Source of the DNA: Plasmopara viticola
Lineage: Eukaryota > Oomycota > Peronosporomycetes > Peronosporales > Peronosporaceae
Direction: 5' to 3'
DNA length: 64,000 nt
NCBI GenBank assembly: GCA_001695595.3
Contig: MBPM02000005.1
Coordinates: 992,001 to 1,056,000, forward strand
Positions within the stretch are counted from its first letter, which is position 1, and every line of letters begins with the position of its first letter. The notes beneath the pieces were generated by a model that did no database searches, was not told the origin of the DNA, and was given only the letters and a program-made list of their open reading frames with translations. Shown here in pieces: positions 33,061 through 46,245 of this stretch. The translations under genes and the position numbers were made by a program.

Positions 33061-33215
33061 GGTTTGGCCTGGTGCTGGAGACCGTCGCGTCGAGGGTGAG
33101 ACTCGTTAGAGACCTGCAGATGCCCGAGAGCACCTGCCCGAAGCGCGCGAGCATTAAGCCCCCGCGCTTGGAAGGAGGGCGTCACCCCAACCTTTTCCGA
33201 AAAATTATAAGTAGT

Positions 33216-35369
33216 GTAAACTAAAACAATGGTATACCTTCGAATACTATCTTAAAAAAAAATACGCAATGAAACCACAGCTGTGCTTTAAATGCCTTGA
33301 AGTACATTAATTATGGTGATTGCACTAAGATATAGATAGGCTGAATTTAATTGCTAAATGCGTACTACTGTATCTTATCTTCGGGAAAAAATCAACCCTA
33401 CACTAAGCTGGCTGTGCTCATACTGCTTAACAATCTTGAACAGTCGGTCTCCCAACGAAATTTAACAAAACCAGTAGCTGCAGTAATTGGTGTGTTAATA
33501 ACCCTCTGACGGGGAGGTGTATGTCTGTGGACGAAAGAGCATTGCGACAATGGCCAGTCGGGTACACGCTTCGTTTTTAAACTAAAACTCTTCGCTCATT
33601 TGATATCGAATTAAGGAAAAGCTGTACATTACAGAGAGCTGTGTCATTAAAAGGTAAACCACCCCAAAAGGAGCAGTGTAGGCGGCCACTGCAATATACA
33701 ATCATGATCTTGACTAATAATATATACGCACGGCTTGATCATAACATTTTCGCACCAACGTGGCACTCACTACGCTTACGTCGCAGTGGCTAGAGGCGAC
33801 CAATGGATCGACATCCTACACATGTTAAGAAATTGTACTTATAGAGCGTTGTCGGTGATTTCCACAATGTGATCAGCTTAGCCTGCTTTTAAAAGGCCAA
33901 TAGTTTCTGCAATCTCAAGCGTTATTACCTCTTAAGCAATGTGAAAGTGTCTATCAAGCAAACCGGGTGCTTCTTTGTCCTGACAAAGGAGATAGGAACC
34001 TATTAAGTTTTGATAATAAGATCCATTGAGAGGGTACAAGAAAACTTGTGTAAGCGTTTCCAAAGAATTGAGAGGCTGTGTATACGAGTGACAAGGTTTG
34101 CCTTAATTTGTTTGGGTGCGATCAGCAAAGCCACCTAGACTGCCATGTGTGAAATGAAGTTGTGTGAGTACGACAGACGCGTTGGAGGGTCGGAATAGTC
34201 TTTTACCACTTATATAGCATTTGTATGATGCGACGAATTGCAATCGAATTACACAACGAATTCGATGCGACATTTAATGCCCCAATATATACAGAGTACT
34301 GACCTACTTGTGCTTTGAGCGTCAATGCGAGGTGGGCCTCCGCAAAAGCGTCTACTGTGGGGTCCAAGTCGATGGATCTTCACGTTTATAGTAGATGGAA
34401 GTCAGAACTTTAAGTAGAGATAGCGCATTGTGCACAGACGAGAAGGTGCGGGAACCAGACTAAATGCTCGACACTTACCTGTGACACCATTTCATAAGAG
34501 CGTTTTGTGTTCTAAGATCACATACAGATATAGTTAAGAGCACGTTACTTCTCGGAAGTCAACGATCTAGCTACTCTGTCTGCAAACAAGAAAGGATTAA
34601 ATTTTGTGAGTGTTACCATTAGCTCGAGTCCTTATAAGTAAAAGACCACTCCCGGAACATTTCAAGGTGACCATGCCCATGAAAGACCTAAGATCTGCAC
34701 GCGATCTCTACGCGTATACGCAGAACGATGGTAGAGGCGATTCAAAGCACTCACCATGAGGAGTACTGCTATAGACATACTCTTTTGTAGTGTCGTGAAC
34801 GAGTTGTCTTGCAACCTACACAACCCAGAGTAGTGGCGTCCATGATCCCATTATCTTGGGTCTTAAGTCCATTGAAATAAGCTTTGTTGAGCAGAGCAAC
34901 ACCGCTTCGCTACTTTGGCGGCTATCAGAACGGGCACATGATCCTTGCACATCACAAAGGGGACCGTCGAAGTGGACCACCGTATTGCCAAAGGCCTCCG
35001 AATAATTGCTGCTAGCATTCGCGCCATCGGTGATAGGAAATCGCTGGTCACCAGTAGTGGTCTGGAGCACTTCTTGAAAAGACTTAAGTTTTCATATGAG
35101 TGTGTGGCTGGCACACAGCATGGGGGTGAGCCCAATAGCAGTAAGCAGCAGGTTTTAATTGCAATCATACGAGGGTGTAAATGCCATTTCGAGCCGTAGT
35201 AGACTTTAGCGCGTCGCAAGCCTAGGCTCGTCACCAGACAGTCGCATTTATCATAGCCAGTTGACTGGTGTTATGAATATACCAACAAGAATATCAGTTC
35301 CGGTTTGACTGGCTATTTTTTTATAAAGGTTTCTAGAGTCGGGCTGTGGGTTCTGAGGCCAACATCATT
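33216..35369. other. Gene-free interval
   Basis: AT-rich DNA. A frame at 34863-35234 (minus) has no recognised motif. Likely decayed transposon flank. Confidence 0.4.
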
Positions 35370-36500
35370 CCTTCGCTTTGACAAGAACAAGTATGACTTG
35401 ATGTTAGGTATGCCATGGCTAGATATGCACTTCGATTAACAGGCGGGTCTTGAAAACGAGGTTTTCGTCCATCAGAGCAAAAATAAATCATGGCTTTACC
35501 ACGATGTGCGTACAGCTCCTATGCAACAATACTGGGCAAGCATGGGGCCGACTCAAACGTGTAAGGAATTAAAGGTATTAATCTATCCATGAGGGCAGAC
35601 TTTAAATTTTTATTAGCGAGTATTAAGATTCTGCTAGAGTCATTGGCTGACAAAGGCATAAAATGTATCAATTTAAATGTGGGTAACATAACTCAACAGA
35701 GAAATAGCACGAAATTTTTGCAAGCAGGTAACACGAGACAACAGGGGTTTGCAACGTATGGTAGCATAGCTTCAATCGAGAAGGTTGGTGGTGGCTCGAT
35801 TGCGTCCGTGTATGTCTATAGATTTGGTTACAGATTACCATAAATGATTCTGTGGCTGGAAGAGAGAATTAATCCACAGAGTCAATTGACAGCTCAACCG
35901 GTCGTTGTATCACGGCAGATGCACTGTAGATGGAGGCATGTCGAAGTTTCTAGACCTAAAAAAGCTGAAAGCTGCTGACATTTTGACTAATTTTAAAGTC
36001 AGAAATAACTGAGAGCTGGAGTTCCAAAAAAATAGATTTTCCTGAGGATGTACGAACATTCTCCGCTTTGGAGAAAGGAGTTTCGGATCAGCCTTATTTG
36101 GGTGACATGTCTCTAGAAAGGGTGCGGATGGTGCAAACATTATCTTTATTGATGAAATACACAGATGTGGCGCCCAAAAACCCAAGTTATTTTCTTACTG
36201 TATTAAGTTATTGTGTGAAAAGTCAAAGGCTGACCTGGTTAGGAGTCGAAATTCCCGCAACTGTCCCTATTTTCACTTGTTGCAGACCGAACGAATAGTG
36301 ACGATTGATTCATCAAAGCTGAAAAGTGCAACATACCTACACTAATGACCAATCCGAGAGAATTGAAATGCTAAACGGCTTGGCAAATTGCGCTCAGATG
36401 ATTCACACGGATTTTGAAATTAACTTTAATCACATCCAAATAAAAGAACCCTCACTGCGCTTAGTACGCATAGCAGCATGGAATGGAAGAACGTAGTGAC
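35370..36500 (+). mobile_element. Ty3/gypsy relic, plus strand (protease and linker)
   Basis: A frame at 35370-35439 reads KNKYDLMLGMPWLDMHFD then stop: the LGMPWL block of gypsy retropepsins. At 35840-35930 the sequence AATTGACAGCTCAACCGGTC matches the reverse complement of 44.29-44.36 kb, the linker of a minus-strand copy. All frames are broken. Confidence 0.65.
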
Positions 36501-37289
36501 ACTACAAGGGTGACAAAATACCCGAATGACACAGAAATGTTCTTATTGCGTAAGGTAAATGACCAATTCGTAATAAAGACGACCCATTTCATATTTTTTG
36601 AGATCGAACAAACCAGTATACGCTATACTAAAATTGACAAAGATTTTAGGTAAAAATCTTTGACTGCATTTACCATGGATTTTGTGCAGACATCGAGAAA
36701 TTCACCTGCTTTAACTTTGTCGGACGATTTAAACTGTTTAGCGTCATTAAGGATGCTTCCGACTTCTTCATCGGCTGCGCAGTATTGCACCTTGAAGATC
36801 CTGTCATTTCGTTTTTGATATAGGTAGCTTAGAGCTTCCAAACAAAATTACTTCGTATATGACAAGGAGTTACATGCCATTAATTAAGTTTTGAGTACGT
36901 CTATTAGATTTTTGAGCCCTTTGTGGTCTGACCAGATTATGTAAGCGATAAAGACGCTCTACTTGGCTCAAGGGATGGCACAATAGCTGGCATATTTTGC
37001 AATTAAAACTTATGCGCTAAATACAAATCTGGCTAACTTAAAGTCTTTTTTGATGCGCTTTCGTGCAGTTCAAATTATACTTACCGTCATAAGTATGGTT
37101 GAAAATTTTAATGGCAAAAGCGCTCATCAGCCATATCCATCGGATGCCAAACTAGAGACAATATCGCGGGTTCTTATATTGATCGAAGATGTCAAATGCG
37201 AGTAGACCTCGACATTATTTGCAACTGTATCGCTAAAAGTGAGGACACGGTATGCTTCATTAGAGAGCACATCCGGCAGATCTTTCCTG
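36500..37289. other. Decayed repeat-derived DNA
   Basis: Short frames on both strands without recognised motifs. Confidence 0.35.
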
Positions 37290-37650
37290 ACTCCGATCGA
37301 TGAAGACCTGAAGTACGACTGATCTTCGTCCAATCTGCAGTCATTATACTCTGATCGAGACAAACATTTTTCAGACATGTCGGGGATTCACGTGTACGAA
37401 AGGACGCTCGAGTCTGTGTGGTTCCGTAAAATCTGCCAAAGAGTTGAGCTCGCGGCTCACAGTTCGGCTCCTTTACTAGCCTACAAAAATCAGGGGACTG
37501 ATCGAGATCCATAGACGCCGACTTTGCCTTCGGCTTGGCAGAAGCTAATGGCAGTAAGAGCATAGTGGTACTAGTGTGCCGGTTGATTACAATTGACACT
37601 TGTTTTATCCAGCGTAACAGAGGGACAACTAGCAATTCAGATGCCTTCCA
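37290..37650 (-). repeat. Dispersed repeat, copy 1 (partner at 42.43-42.76 kb)
   Basis: On the minus strand GTAATCAACCGGCACAC, TACCACTATGCTC and GGCAGATTT appear in the same order and spacing as on the plus strand at 42.48-42.65 kb. A minus-strand phrase LPLASAKPKAKSASMDL is loosely like the segment between the zinc finger and core of gypsy integrase, so this may be a transposon piece. Confidence 0.6.
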
Positions 37651-38160
37651 CAGATATTAATATCGGATAAGAAGAGGCTCAGAAGTAACCGCTGCAAATT
37701 GTTGAGTGCAGTTCAGGTATTGGGTACCCACATGCTAATTTCGATAGCAGACCATCCACAAACAGATGGCTAGACGGAATAAAATAATCGTGAAATTGAC
37801 GACACACGACGCAGTATGTATTGAGGTGCTACATATAAGGGCCTTTAAGCATCCTATGATTGATTCCGCACCTATCAATGCTTGCATGTGTCTATAGACA
37901 TTCTCCTCTACCTCTAATTAGCGTACACAATCGATCTTGTCAAGATGATGTCGACGCACCCGCCATTCTACGTAGAGCAACTGAAGAGGTGCCCTCGCCA
38001 CCTTCTTAAAGCGGAGCTTCCGCGTTCGCTCTTCCTGATATGGTAAGTTCGGATGGCCATACGGTGCTTGATCGTACTACCGTAAAGACCATAGGCAGTG
38101 TGCTTTCGTGACCGGCTAAGCCTGGAGATTATTTAGGTTAGAATAATTCTTTAATGTACT

Positions 38161-38725
38161 TTATAGAGTCTCACGGCAATTAATGCGACCGTGATGGTCA
38201 TAGAAAATATGTTCATAGGCATCTACACTCTTCTCAAGGGTCTTAGGAGTCCGAATCGTCCAAAAGAAGTCTCGGTCTGACCACCAGAGATGATAGCGAG
38301 AGCTCAAGCGCAAGCGGTGCTGCTCTTTTTGAAAATATGCAAGACGCGAATATGAGACGGAATTTGTCTCTTCTGGCGCTCCTTGATCATTTAAGTGAAG
38401 GGATCCTCGATGAAAAATAAGCAGTAAAGTAGAGACCCTCTCATAAGCATTGGATTTCTTATCAGAAGTGGCATATTTTTTCATCTCATACAGCTTGTGA
38501 TAGCCATTTTGTTGGCTTCGATGCGAGTACGCGATTGCCGTTTTTATCCAAGACGAAAAACAATGATTGCTTTGTATGTAAGCCGCGCTTTTTGGCGCAA
38601 AAGGTTATGGTATGATCTAAATCACACCCGCGCTCGATACTTCCGTCCGAAGCCAAGATAGAATTGTCTCCAACCCATTGACACAGTAAAGGGGCTAATA
38701 AGGTTGCAGCCGTAGAAAAAATCAT
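38161..38725 (-). pseudogene. Unassigned decayed protein-coding relic
   Basis: Two consecutive minus-strand frames. 38725-38486 starts at ATG and holds FCAKKRGLHTKQSLFFVLDK and RVLASKPTKWL; 38484-38161 holds LRLSSRYHLWWSDRDFFW, LEKSVDAYEHIFYDHHGRI and a stop. Such composition (W-rich, balanced charge) is typical of real protein sequence, unlike neighbouring frames. A stop and a frame change separate the parts. I do not know the family. Confidence 0.35.
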
Positions 38726-41700
38726 CCAAAATGGTTGAATCTTGCATTGTAGTACCCTTAAGGTTCACCGAATTTATGTCATCTGGAAGTTTACTTTTGC
38801 ATGGTGAATAAATCTAGCTCTAAGTCTAACACTTTTTGAAAAGTATTTCCGGGCAATGAGGGCATCTTGACAGCGCTGTCACCACACCTTCAACTTTTTG
38901 CGGCTCTGATGGGCAAAGATCCGGACAATTGCTTGTAATACTTGTTAAGGTACCTACGAATCACCCAAGGATGGACTCAGTTTCACCCGCAATCGAGTAA
39001 AAAGCCCTTCCAGAGCCTATTTTGCATTAGCGGCTTTCCAGCGGGTGTATTTGTATATAGCTGGTCGCTAGGCTCGGTAATTGCTGCTAACGCGGCCTTT
39101 TTTGATAAACGCAGCCTTAAAGACGTCAATTCGTATGCTGTGGCACTTGTGAAGACTAAATTAGCTTTACTGGGCTGATTTAGTTATTGTGAAATGACAA
39201 AGCCGTTTGCTTTTTGCGGTCCATCTGATCATTATTAAAACCGAAATAGCTTTTCGTATAAAGCCAAAAGTGCTGGATAACACTTATTTTTTTATATTGG
39301 GAGTAGACTATGTCTCAAGGGTGGGAATATAATGGACCGGTACTGAAGCCGAACCGTTGTGTCAAAATTAGGCTTCTCGTCAAAAGAAATTTAAAGAGAA
39401 TGGTGGCTTCCGGTGCACAGCACTTCACCGGTATCTAAACCAGATCTCAATGTAAGATAATTTATAAGGTATTCAAATAGTCTTTTAGAATTGTGATATT
39501 GGTTAAGTCTTTTGAATTTTTTTCTTATGATTTAAATGAGAACAGAACATTTTTGAAAAAATCTAAAAACTGCATTCTCTTGCACACATCAGTCCATTTA
39601 CAACCGAGGACGCTACATAGTCGTATGCCGGAAGATCTTACATTTTTCTGCATGCCTTTTCTGTTTAAAGTGCTGGGTGATTCCGTCACAGAGTTCGTGT
39701 TTGTGATCAATCGATAACTCAAATTCTTACGAAAATGTTGGTTCAAGTTTAATTTTGGAACATATTTAAATCTGATGTAGTGAGGTCTGTACAACACGTA
39801 TATACCGTAGTTGGTAGGCTTTCTGCGTATGCACTTCAGATTTACATATTACAGTGTCATGTTGTGTATCACTTAGTCCCTTCTAATGTCGGTGTTTGCT
39901 AGCAACTTCAAATACGTGATACATTAACATCGCACCTTCAATCAAAGACATACAAGAATTTATACGACTTTTTGGTCAAGCTATTACTACACTTAGGCCT
40001 GAGAGGATCAATGTGTGCAATAGATTGCAAATAATAGATAGTACAGCCATTTACATGTGTACCTATTCATAGCTCCTTGTGTACTCTAAGGTCGACTGTG
40101 TAGTTAAGGCAGGAAAGCTTCTCATTTCGGTATCCTTCATCAGTACGCAAATTAGTGAGAAAAAACGGCCCAAGATGGAAGCCGGCTATTCATTAAAAAG
40201 CTTGACATTATGCAATGGCCTGTTGCACCCCCACCAGTATTTAAATTACAATAAATGGAAGAGAGGTAAGTATTAATCATTCCTCACTTCCACAAATTGG
40301 TTCGAGCATTACAATGACCAAACAGACAGCGTTATAGCCTATCGATCAATTGAGTCACATTTGAATGACCGAGCCGACTCTTCAAAAGGTTCTTTCGGCT
40401 TTCATTCGCCAAAATCGGCCCTTGAGCCTTGATCTTCAATTATGACAGAGGCTGCTGCAGCAAAAGCTGTGCCTGCAAAGGCCGTGACTGCCACCGAGAA
40501 GGCGCTTGTGTTCGGGGTGGCACTTCCTAAGCGCTTGCTCATTAGAGACACTCTTAGGCAAAAAAGTCTGCAAGAGTCTCCCCTACATACGCCTATCGCT
40601 TTTCTCTATTCGATCACTTGCAAACATTTTCACTTTTGAAGGATGATAACGAGGTGTGACGCGCGCGCTTTAGCAGATACTTGACACGCTAGGGCTGCGA
40701 AGAAGCCTCAAAGTAAAGACAACGCTGTACAATTACCTATCGACTAAGTATACGCTTTAAATAGGCAAAAGGCTTGATGCCAAGCTCACTGGTCACGCGA
40801 AACCAAATCTAAAGACAGTAATGTCCATCGTTTCCAGAAACTCAGACTGGACATGAAAGATCTTTGGTAATGAGATCGCTAAAATTAGGAACAAGAAGGA
40901 AAAAAATGAGGTTGGCGACGATAGTCCTCAGAACCTTTTTTCGGTAGGTCCAGTGACCAGAGTCACTAGCGCGTTGGGCGCATGGCTATATGACTTCTTC
41001 AGTGCAGGTTATCGAATCAAGTTAGCGTCCTGCAAAAGTATCGCCCACTCTCTATACAAGCGGTATAATTAGGGAGAGGGCCAAGTCGCTAAGAAAAAAA
41101 TTACTTTCAGCTCACCCAGCGATGTTTTAAGAGACTGCAACCTACATTGAAGTCGACTTGTGGTTCTAATATTAGATCACAATAGATTGTTAAATGATAT
41201 ACGAGCTTTATGGAGCGGAAAATTACAAATATCTACAAACAACTTCTGACGCTCATTGAAAGCCATTCTTTATTGCGATGCACTGCACACGGATGTGCCG
41301 CTGGCCTTGAAAGTCACGGTGCACCGGAGAAGGCCGGTCTTGCTGAGGCCTTATAATTTTTTAATCGCAGCAGCCCCTGCTCGTCGAGTGTATGGCTTGG
41401 GTCTGGCGGTCAGGCCGCACCTTTTCCAGGGCGATCTTGGTTGAATTAAACCCGTGATGATCCTTCGGCCGTGATCGTTACAATCGGATTGACTGCCGTG
41501 CGTCTTAGAGCGAATCCTTTAAATAAGGTTGCTCTTCACCCTAAAGATTAATACGGTGGGACTATTGGCCACCGAATGGCCACTTGACTAGCCTAGCAGA
41601 AAGGGCGAGCGCAAGAATAGCGAAATGGCGGCATTTTAGGAAATAAGAGCCTAAGAGTTCAGACTCTGCATAGCGTAAATCGTAAAGTGCGTCGACATCG

Positions 41701-42429
41701 TCCTAACAAGGCGATACTGTACGCCTGCCTACCCATGATGTTCCAAGAAGGTTACAAATCCGGTGGAGCAATGCTTCATGTTGCTAGAAACCACCAAACT
41801 AAATATTATTAGGCGATACCAAAATATTTGATTATTGTAATGTCACCGTGCTGCCAAGCGCGGCTGTCGTGGATGAAATTTGTCCTGGCAGCGCAGCTGG
41901 AGGTGCGTAATAAGGGGCGTCTTGCGAGAAAATTGTGCGTGACGTCTGGCACACACATTCTTTTGCTTTATATGAGGGGGGGCAATTATATCTCTTGCTC
42001 TGATGATTACATCTGGCTGACCTTTCAATAAGTCAGACATATTCTTTCGTAAGGGAAACGGGCTTAAATGTAAGGCCTAAATAAAGAAATGGTTTCACAA
42101 GCCTCTCCCTTCTTATTGCAAGGCTTTTAAGCTCTTAGAAGTTAGCGGAGCTACAGAAAGTCTCATCCTACCACCGTAGAGGGTGTAAAGTCCATAGGTG
42201 CGTGCACTAGATTGTTAGGTGCAAACTTCACCATAATTAGCTTAAAAGCTCACAATTGTAGCGCCTTAGCACATGCTACGCAGTGTGTCTTTAATCTCAC
42301 GATCCTACTCGTCCAGCCATCTGTCTATTGTTGGTCTGCTGTGACTTTAGCAAGCAAGTACCCAATAGCTGGAATAGTGAGATAAAGCCTTACCGGCTAC
42401 TCTCAAATTATTATTCGACACCAACAAGG
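38726..42429. other. Long gene-free interval
   Basis: 3.7 kb without a supported gene. A 65-codon frame at 40442-40639 begins with an Ala-rich stretch (TEAAAAKAVPAKAVTATEKA) but has no signal peptide and no RXLR. Confidence 0.45.
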
Positions 42430-42760
42430 CTGAAAGGGGTTTAGATTGCTGGTTGCTTCTCTTTTGCACTGGTGCCAAATGTAATCAATCGGCACACCAA
42501 TACCACTATGCTCGTGACGTCATTAGCTTTTGGTAAATCAATAAGTAAGTCGGGGCCAATATTTCTCTATCAATCCGCCAGTAGCGGCAGGCTATGTAAA
42601 GTAGCCGAAATGTGAATCGCGGGCTTAAAATTTGGCAGATTTGAAAAACAGGTCCTCACATACTTGGCTACCCACTTGTACATGTGGAGCCCCAAAGTGT
42701 CGTAGAGACCGAGAAAAGTTTTGTCTCGGATCAAAATGATTGTTATTTGGAGCACCGTGT
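42430..42760 (+). repeat. Dispersed repeat, copy 2 (partner at 37.29-37.65 kb)
   Basis: GTAATCAATCGGCACACC, TACCACTATGCTC, ATTAGCTT and TTTGGCAGATTT are colinear with the inverted copy at 37.3-37.6 kb over roughly 300 bp, with many substitutions and small indels. Confidence 0.6.
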
Positions 42761-42979
42761 GCCTTCAGAAGCCTAATCTACTTTAAGTCTTCAATGACCA
42801 GGGCCAGGTTAGATTTGCTTGATCAATCCTTTGAAGGAGCATACAGTGTGCCGACTCTTGATGGTGTAATTGCAGATGCTGTCGAGAGGAATTACTCGAC
42901 TTTGGCATTTTCGCTTGGGTCAATGCCCGGAAAAAAGCTTTGGCTTGACATCCGATGTATATGCCTGATGATCTCTTTT

Positions 42980-44360
42980 GTAAGCTATTTAACCCTACTT
43001 ATGTGGTCCAGCTCTACTTTGGTCCGTATGAAAGCGCGTCGTAAAGCACATAAACCTTACCAGATTTGTATTCGAAGCAGAATTTTTTTTGCAAAGAATG
43101 ACAACAATCGTGCACGCAAGCTTATTTATCACCTTCTTCAGTGATATATAATCTGAGTGGACCACAAAGGGCTTACAGCCATTTAGAACTCAAGGAATGC
43201 TTATTTTATGGCAAGTAACTACTTGTCATAAACGGAACAAGTTTGTTTGGTGGCTTTAGGCTGCCTGAACTAAAGCGAGACAGTTTTTATCAAGCTGTCA
43301 TAATGCGCAGCAGTTATGAAACTCGAAAGCTTTGAATACGACGCTGAACGGTAGTCTATCTTCCGGCAAAGCCAGAACAGATACCTTACCCGATATATGC
43401 GCAAAATTCATGGAAAAAAGCCAAGGTTTATAATCCAAAGACGTCTTCGTCAATATTGGCATAACGTGCAGGACTTCAAAACTTTGTAACGGGTGGTATC
43501 CAATGCCGCCTAATAATCTGTTAAGCGGCTGTGGACAAAATTATCGTCGAATACATCGGGTTAAATATCCTATATGGTCATGAAAATTACTTGATCAGAT
43601 GGTTTACTTTCGCCCAAGGTTATGGTATCCCTTACGGCATCACTCATCCCTTTCATCACATGCTGATAGGCGTACTAATCCTCGTAAAAGCTCATTCGAC
43701 TCTCTCATTCAAGTTCAGTAGTAATCATCTACCAAGTCTAGTGCAATATATAAAGTGCAACCGAACATGTTGTTAAGCAAAGATTTAACCTCGAAATAGG
43801 TACCGTTGCCTTGTCCGGCTAATTGTAATCATCAACCGGTCGTCATTTTCCGTCCGGCCGTCAACCACGAAAGTACGAACATAACTGCGGAAATTTTGAC
43901 TCTTTCACCATGCCATTATTTGTCTTTCGACCAAGGAGTCACCAAATAGCTTACACTGCTCTTGTCAGTGGCTGACAAACTGCTTCACACACATCACTAT
44001 TTAAAGTTAAAAGTTTCGATATTGGCATTTAGACATCACATCTCAGTATTCCTATACAGAAGGATAGCATCATCCAACCCTTAGATAGACTTAGCGTCTA
44101 ATAAGGCTGATACACGACACCTTTGTCCAGAACAGAGGACGCGCTTTGATCGTTAAGAAATATCTCATCGCTAACAACTTCATCTTTTACATATTCCTGG
44201 TCAAAAACCAGCCAAGACATTAGCAACTTTCAGCTCTTCGAGGTTTAGATACTCCGAAATGCCTTTGACTACAGTACACCTGCCGTAGTACGACGACCGG
44301 TTGAGCTGTCAATTAAGTCTGTGGCTTAAATCTTTTTTTCTCTCAGCCACAGAGTTGTTC
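42980..44360 (-). mobile_element. Ty3/gypsy relic, minus strand (linker, RT, RNase H end)
   Basis: From right to left: linker homologous to 35.84 kb (44.27-44.36), a block SVLDKGVVYQ near 44.12 shared with 58.41 kb, RT remnants at 43.5-43.68 (VMP-x-G, then FDDNFVHSR in the place of YFDDIFVHSR), and an RNase H tail at 43.0-43.07 aligned with the clearer copy at 55.05 kb. Many stops; it is a fossil. Confidence 0.65.
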
Positions 44361-44914
44361 GTGGTACCCTGAATCAAAATTTGTTCCGCATCCCCATCCT
44401 CTGATAGTTTAGCTCTTGTACCCGCTCTTGGTGATACTTGCGACCCACCTGTTTTCCTATGTTACCCTTTGTATCTTTCCGTGTCTGCTGCACATATGAT
44501 ACCCCCTTGTTTTACTAGTGCTGGCAACCCTTTAAAGCCCTTACGCGAGACGAAATTTACTGTGTCTGCCTCCTCCGAAACAGACATAGAAAATGTGTTT
44601 CATTCCCCGCAACCACAGCAGCAGATGTTGCCATGCTCGGCAATCTTTGGTCCTAATAAAGTTTAAGCTCGAGAAATTGGGTATTTGGACACCACTTCTC
44701 GGGGTTCTATGGGACGAGGACCTGTTTGTCGAGAGTACTGTGGATATGCAAGCTTGACCGTAGCTGTCTGAGAAGTCATGTAGTCAATCTATTCGCGTGG
44801 GCGTAATGATTAACTTTAAACGCTACTTCGTGTGACTTACACAGCACTTTGCCCAGAGGAAGTACATGATGTATTTTTTCCGGCGAACGACACATCACTG
44901 GTTTTAATGTGTAC
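44361..44914. other. Gene-free interval, probably gypsy flank
   Basis: No gene. Ser/Pro-rich plus-strand frame at 44469-44666 lacks recognised features. Confidence 0.35.
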
Positions 44915-44923
44915 AGTAAATTG

Positions 44924-46095
44924 TATTGTAATTGTAATGTAATGTATTACGTTATCGCGTTGCCAAGTTATGCACGTGCTAGGCTCAATCTGGCTAGTCC
45001 ACGGCATAGAGTGCTGTCCGCATACGTCGAGTCTCGTTCGGCGGGCAGTGCATCCAGCACCGAGGTCAAATGGGTCTTTTATTTCTTTCGGTCTTGTGCA
45101 AGGGTACGTACCACTTCGAGGTCTTGTGCTATCCGGAGTCGAAAGCCGGAGCCACGGGAAACAAGGTTGTGGTCGAGTGTTGAGGGGAGCGTGGTGCGGG
45201 GACGTCCGCGCCATTTTGCTGCGGTGGAGAAGAAGTAGGCACGCATCTGGAGGTTAGCTGGAATGTCGGGATTGCGGCGAAGTACATGGCCAAACAGGCG
45301 CCAGCGAGCTTGTGTCAGTCGTAGTCTCAGCGGCCGCTCATCACAGAGGTCGTAAAGTCTTGCATTCGAAATGTGTCAGGGGTAGCGATAGCCAAGAGCG
45401 TAGCGAAGCTGGCGGCGATGGAAACTCTCGAGGCCGTGGAGCTCTGACTTGGTAAGAGCCCAGGTGGCGCAGTTGTACAGCAGAATTAGTAGAACGAAGG
45501 TGTTGTACAGTCGAATGCGGGTCTTGGGTGAGATGAGCGTGGGGCGGAGCTAGACGGACCAGAGGCGGTGGAGCGCGAGGGTGGCCAGGGACTTGCGTCG
45601 GGATAGATCTTCAATATCGCCGAGGAGTGTTCCGAGCTTCTTAGTGTGGCGCCAGGTTTCTTCTCGGGATCGGGCGTGTCGAGTGGCGCCCGACGGGTTG
45701 CAGTGGCGGCGGATTTCGGTGACTTCGGTCTTGGCTTCGTTTTTTTTTTTTTTTCAGGGTTAGAAGGAAGTCATCAATGCGGTGCTCACCTCTATCGTAG
45801 ATCTTGGTTTCTCGGAGGCCAAGGATATCGACACGGTAGCGCCGGAGATCTTCGGGGAGTGTTTAGTGCTTCTTGCGCTTCGAACCTAGAGAATTCACAT
45901 TAAAGGAGCCAATCCCGATGCGGTTGGCGCGGTTAAGGGCGTGGAAGGGGGTTTGGCCTGGTGCTGGAGACCGTCGCGTCGAGGGTGAGACTCGTTAGAG
46001 ACCTGCAGATGCCCGAGAGCACCTGCCCGAAGCGCGCGAGCACTTAGCCCCCGCGCTTGGAAGGAGGGCGTCACCCCAACCTTTTCCGAAGGTAA
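44924..46095 (-). mobile_element. Internally deleted LINE, copy 2
   Basis: 1172 bp flanked by a 9-bp target-site duplication AGTAAATTG (44915-44923 and 46096-46104). Same structure and same internal deletion as the copy at 32-33 kb, with a longer A run at the junction (15 versus 12). ORF remnants carry extra stops (for example TGG to TAG in the WSVWLR-like block), so this copy is older or more decayed. It keeps a 9-bp GCGCCACCT segment in the LLYN/WALTK region that copy 1 lacks but the SINE-like elements have. Confidence 0.92.
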
Positions 46096-46171
46096 AGTAA
46101 ATTGCAGTTTAACAACAATAATGCTTCTGGTCAATATTGTAATATACCAAGAGAAGTGCTATGGCTCGCAA

Positions 46172-46245
46172 AGATCTAGGATGAGCAAGTAAGTTACTGT
46201 TATCACCACGCAGATAACAGTAACTCACTTGCTCAACCTAGATCT
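46172..46245. repeat. 33-bp-arm hairpin with 8-base loop
   Basis: Arms 46172-46204 and 46213-46245 pair at 31 of 33 positions (AGATCTAGG...AACAGTTATC type ends); loop ACCACGCA. It starts 68 bp beyond the LINE's right duplication. Confidence 0.9.

Larger units (their letters stand above)
32059..33203 (-). mobile_element. Internally deleted LINE (non-LTR retrotransposon), copy 1
   Basis: 1145 bp, flanked by a perfect 12-bp target-site duplication ATTATAAGTAGT (32047-32058 and 33204-33215). The minus strand starts CGGAAAAGGTTGGGGTGACG and ends GGCAACGCGATAACGTAATA plus ATTAC repeats. It encodes the start of an AP-endonuclease domain (RIGSFNVNSLGS, then YRVDILGLRETKI) fused across an A-rich junction to the C-terminal end of reverse transcriptase. 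Everything between (rest of endonuclease, all catalytic RT motifs) is missing, so it must have moved in trans. Confidence 0.93.

Noticed and set aside
40442..40639. Candidate RXLR effector (Ala-rich start, KRLLIRD)
   Set aside because: No signal peptide; the motif reads RLLI, not RxLR; short frame without an acidic EER block.
42740..43144. 134-codon plus-strand ORF
   Set aside because: Overlaps the minus-strand gypsy RNase H remnant aligned with 55.05 and 57.1 kb; frame is fortuitous.
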